Positions 60,696 through 60,708 of a DNA stretch of 60,708 nt are shown one piece after another. Source of the stretch: Thalassolituus sp. UBA674 (GTDB taxonomy: Bacteria; Pseudomonadota; Gammaproteobacteria; Pseudomonadales; Oceanobacteraceae); assembly GCA_002298335.1 (NCBI GenBank), contig DBNK01000003.1, positions 189,145-249,852 on the forward strand, in the 5' to 3' direction. The position numbers and the translations under genes are program-made. Under the pieces are notes generated by a model that had not been told where the DNA came from, searched no databases, and saw nothing but the letters and a program-made list of their open reading frames with translations. Position 1 is the first letter of the stretch; each line of letters opens with the position of its first letter.

Positions 60696-60708
60696 CCCCG
60701 GCAGGCCC

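Overview
The window looks like the chromosome of a marine gammaproteobacterium, probably near the Oceanospirillales. I infer this from gene order, not from a database match. The supporting signs are hemA-prfA-prmC-moeB, lpoA-yraN-diaA with divergent rsmI, a finR-like LysR gene divergent from fpr, and a beta-propeller phytase beside a TonB-dependent receptor. Both ends of the window are conserved chromosomal genes, and the middle is a large accessory surface-polysaccharide locus. No tRNA, rRNA, insertion sequence, integrase, CRISPR array or replication origin was recognised.

Layout. 1-146: start of a leftward lipoprotein gene. 430-4451: hemA, prfA, prmC, moeB operon. 4659-9238: ABC-type capsule exporter (kpsM, kpsT, kpsE, kpsD). 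9275-12832: complete dTDP-L-rhamnose set (rmlA, rmlC, rmlD, rmlB). 12832-31751: polymer assembly and modification, with a 1439-residue GT4-GT2-GT4 protein, seven sulfotransferase-like genes (one broken by an in-frame stop), a double-GT2 protein, a PIG-L deacetylase fused to GT2, a GNAT-like acyltransferase and two GT4-like enzymes. 31938-35243: kpsC and kpsS, which build the Kdo linker. 35281-35841: PagL-like lipid A deacylase.

36139-43300: phytase and TonB-dependent receptor (leftward), divergent from a degenerate GGDEF protein and an AraC-type regulator. The region between them carries two good PhoB-box candidates, one facing each way. 43309-47738: diaA, yraN, lpoA, then divergent rsmI and a GST-like gene. 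47812-51551: TSUP permease, OsmC-like protein, KefF/KefG-like oxidoreductase and Kef-type antiporter. 51567-57094: pirin divergent from a two-gene RND pump. 57175-58948: LysR and fpr. 59065-60603: a zinc-ribbon hypothetical, a small exported hypothetical and a CBS-pair protein.

How the parts fit. The central 31 kb is best read as one locus making an ABC-exported capsule. KpsC and KpsS would put a poly-Kdo primer on a lipid, the glycosyltransferases would build a rhamnose-containing chain, the sulfotransferases would decorate it, and KpsMTED would export it. Seven sulfotransferase-like genes, the PIG-L-GT2 fusion and the GNAT enzyme predict a heavily sulfated, possibly N-modified, capsule. This is the most novel part of the window. 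From about 18.2 to 22.9 kb the DNA is visibly more AT-rich than its flanks, which suggests the sulfotransferase block was acquired or is recombining.
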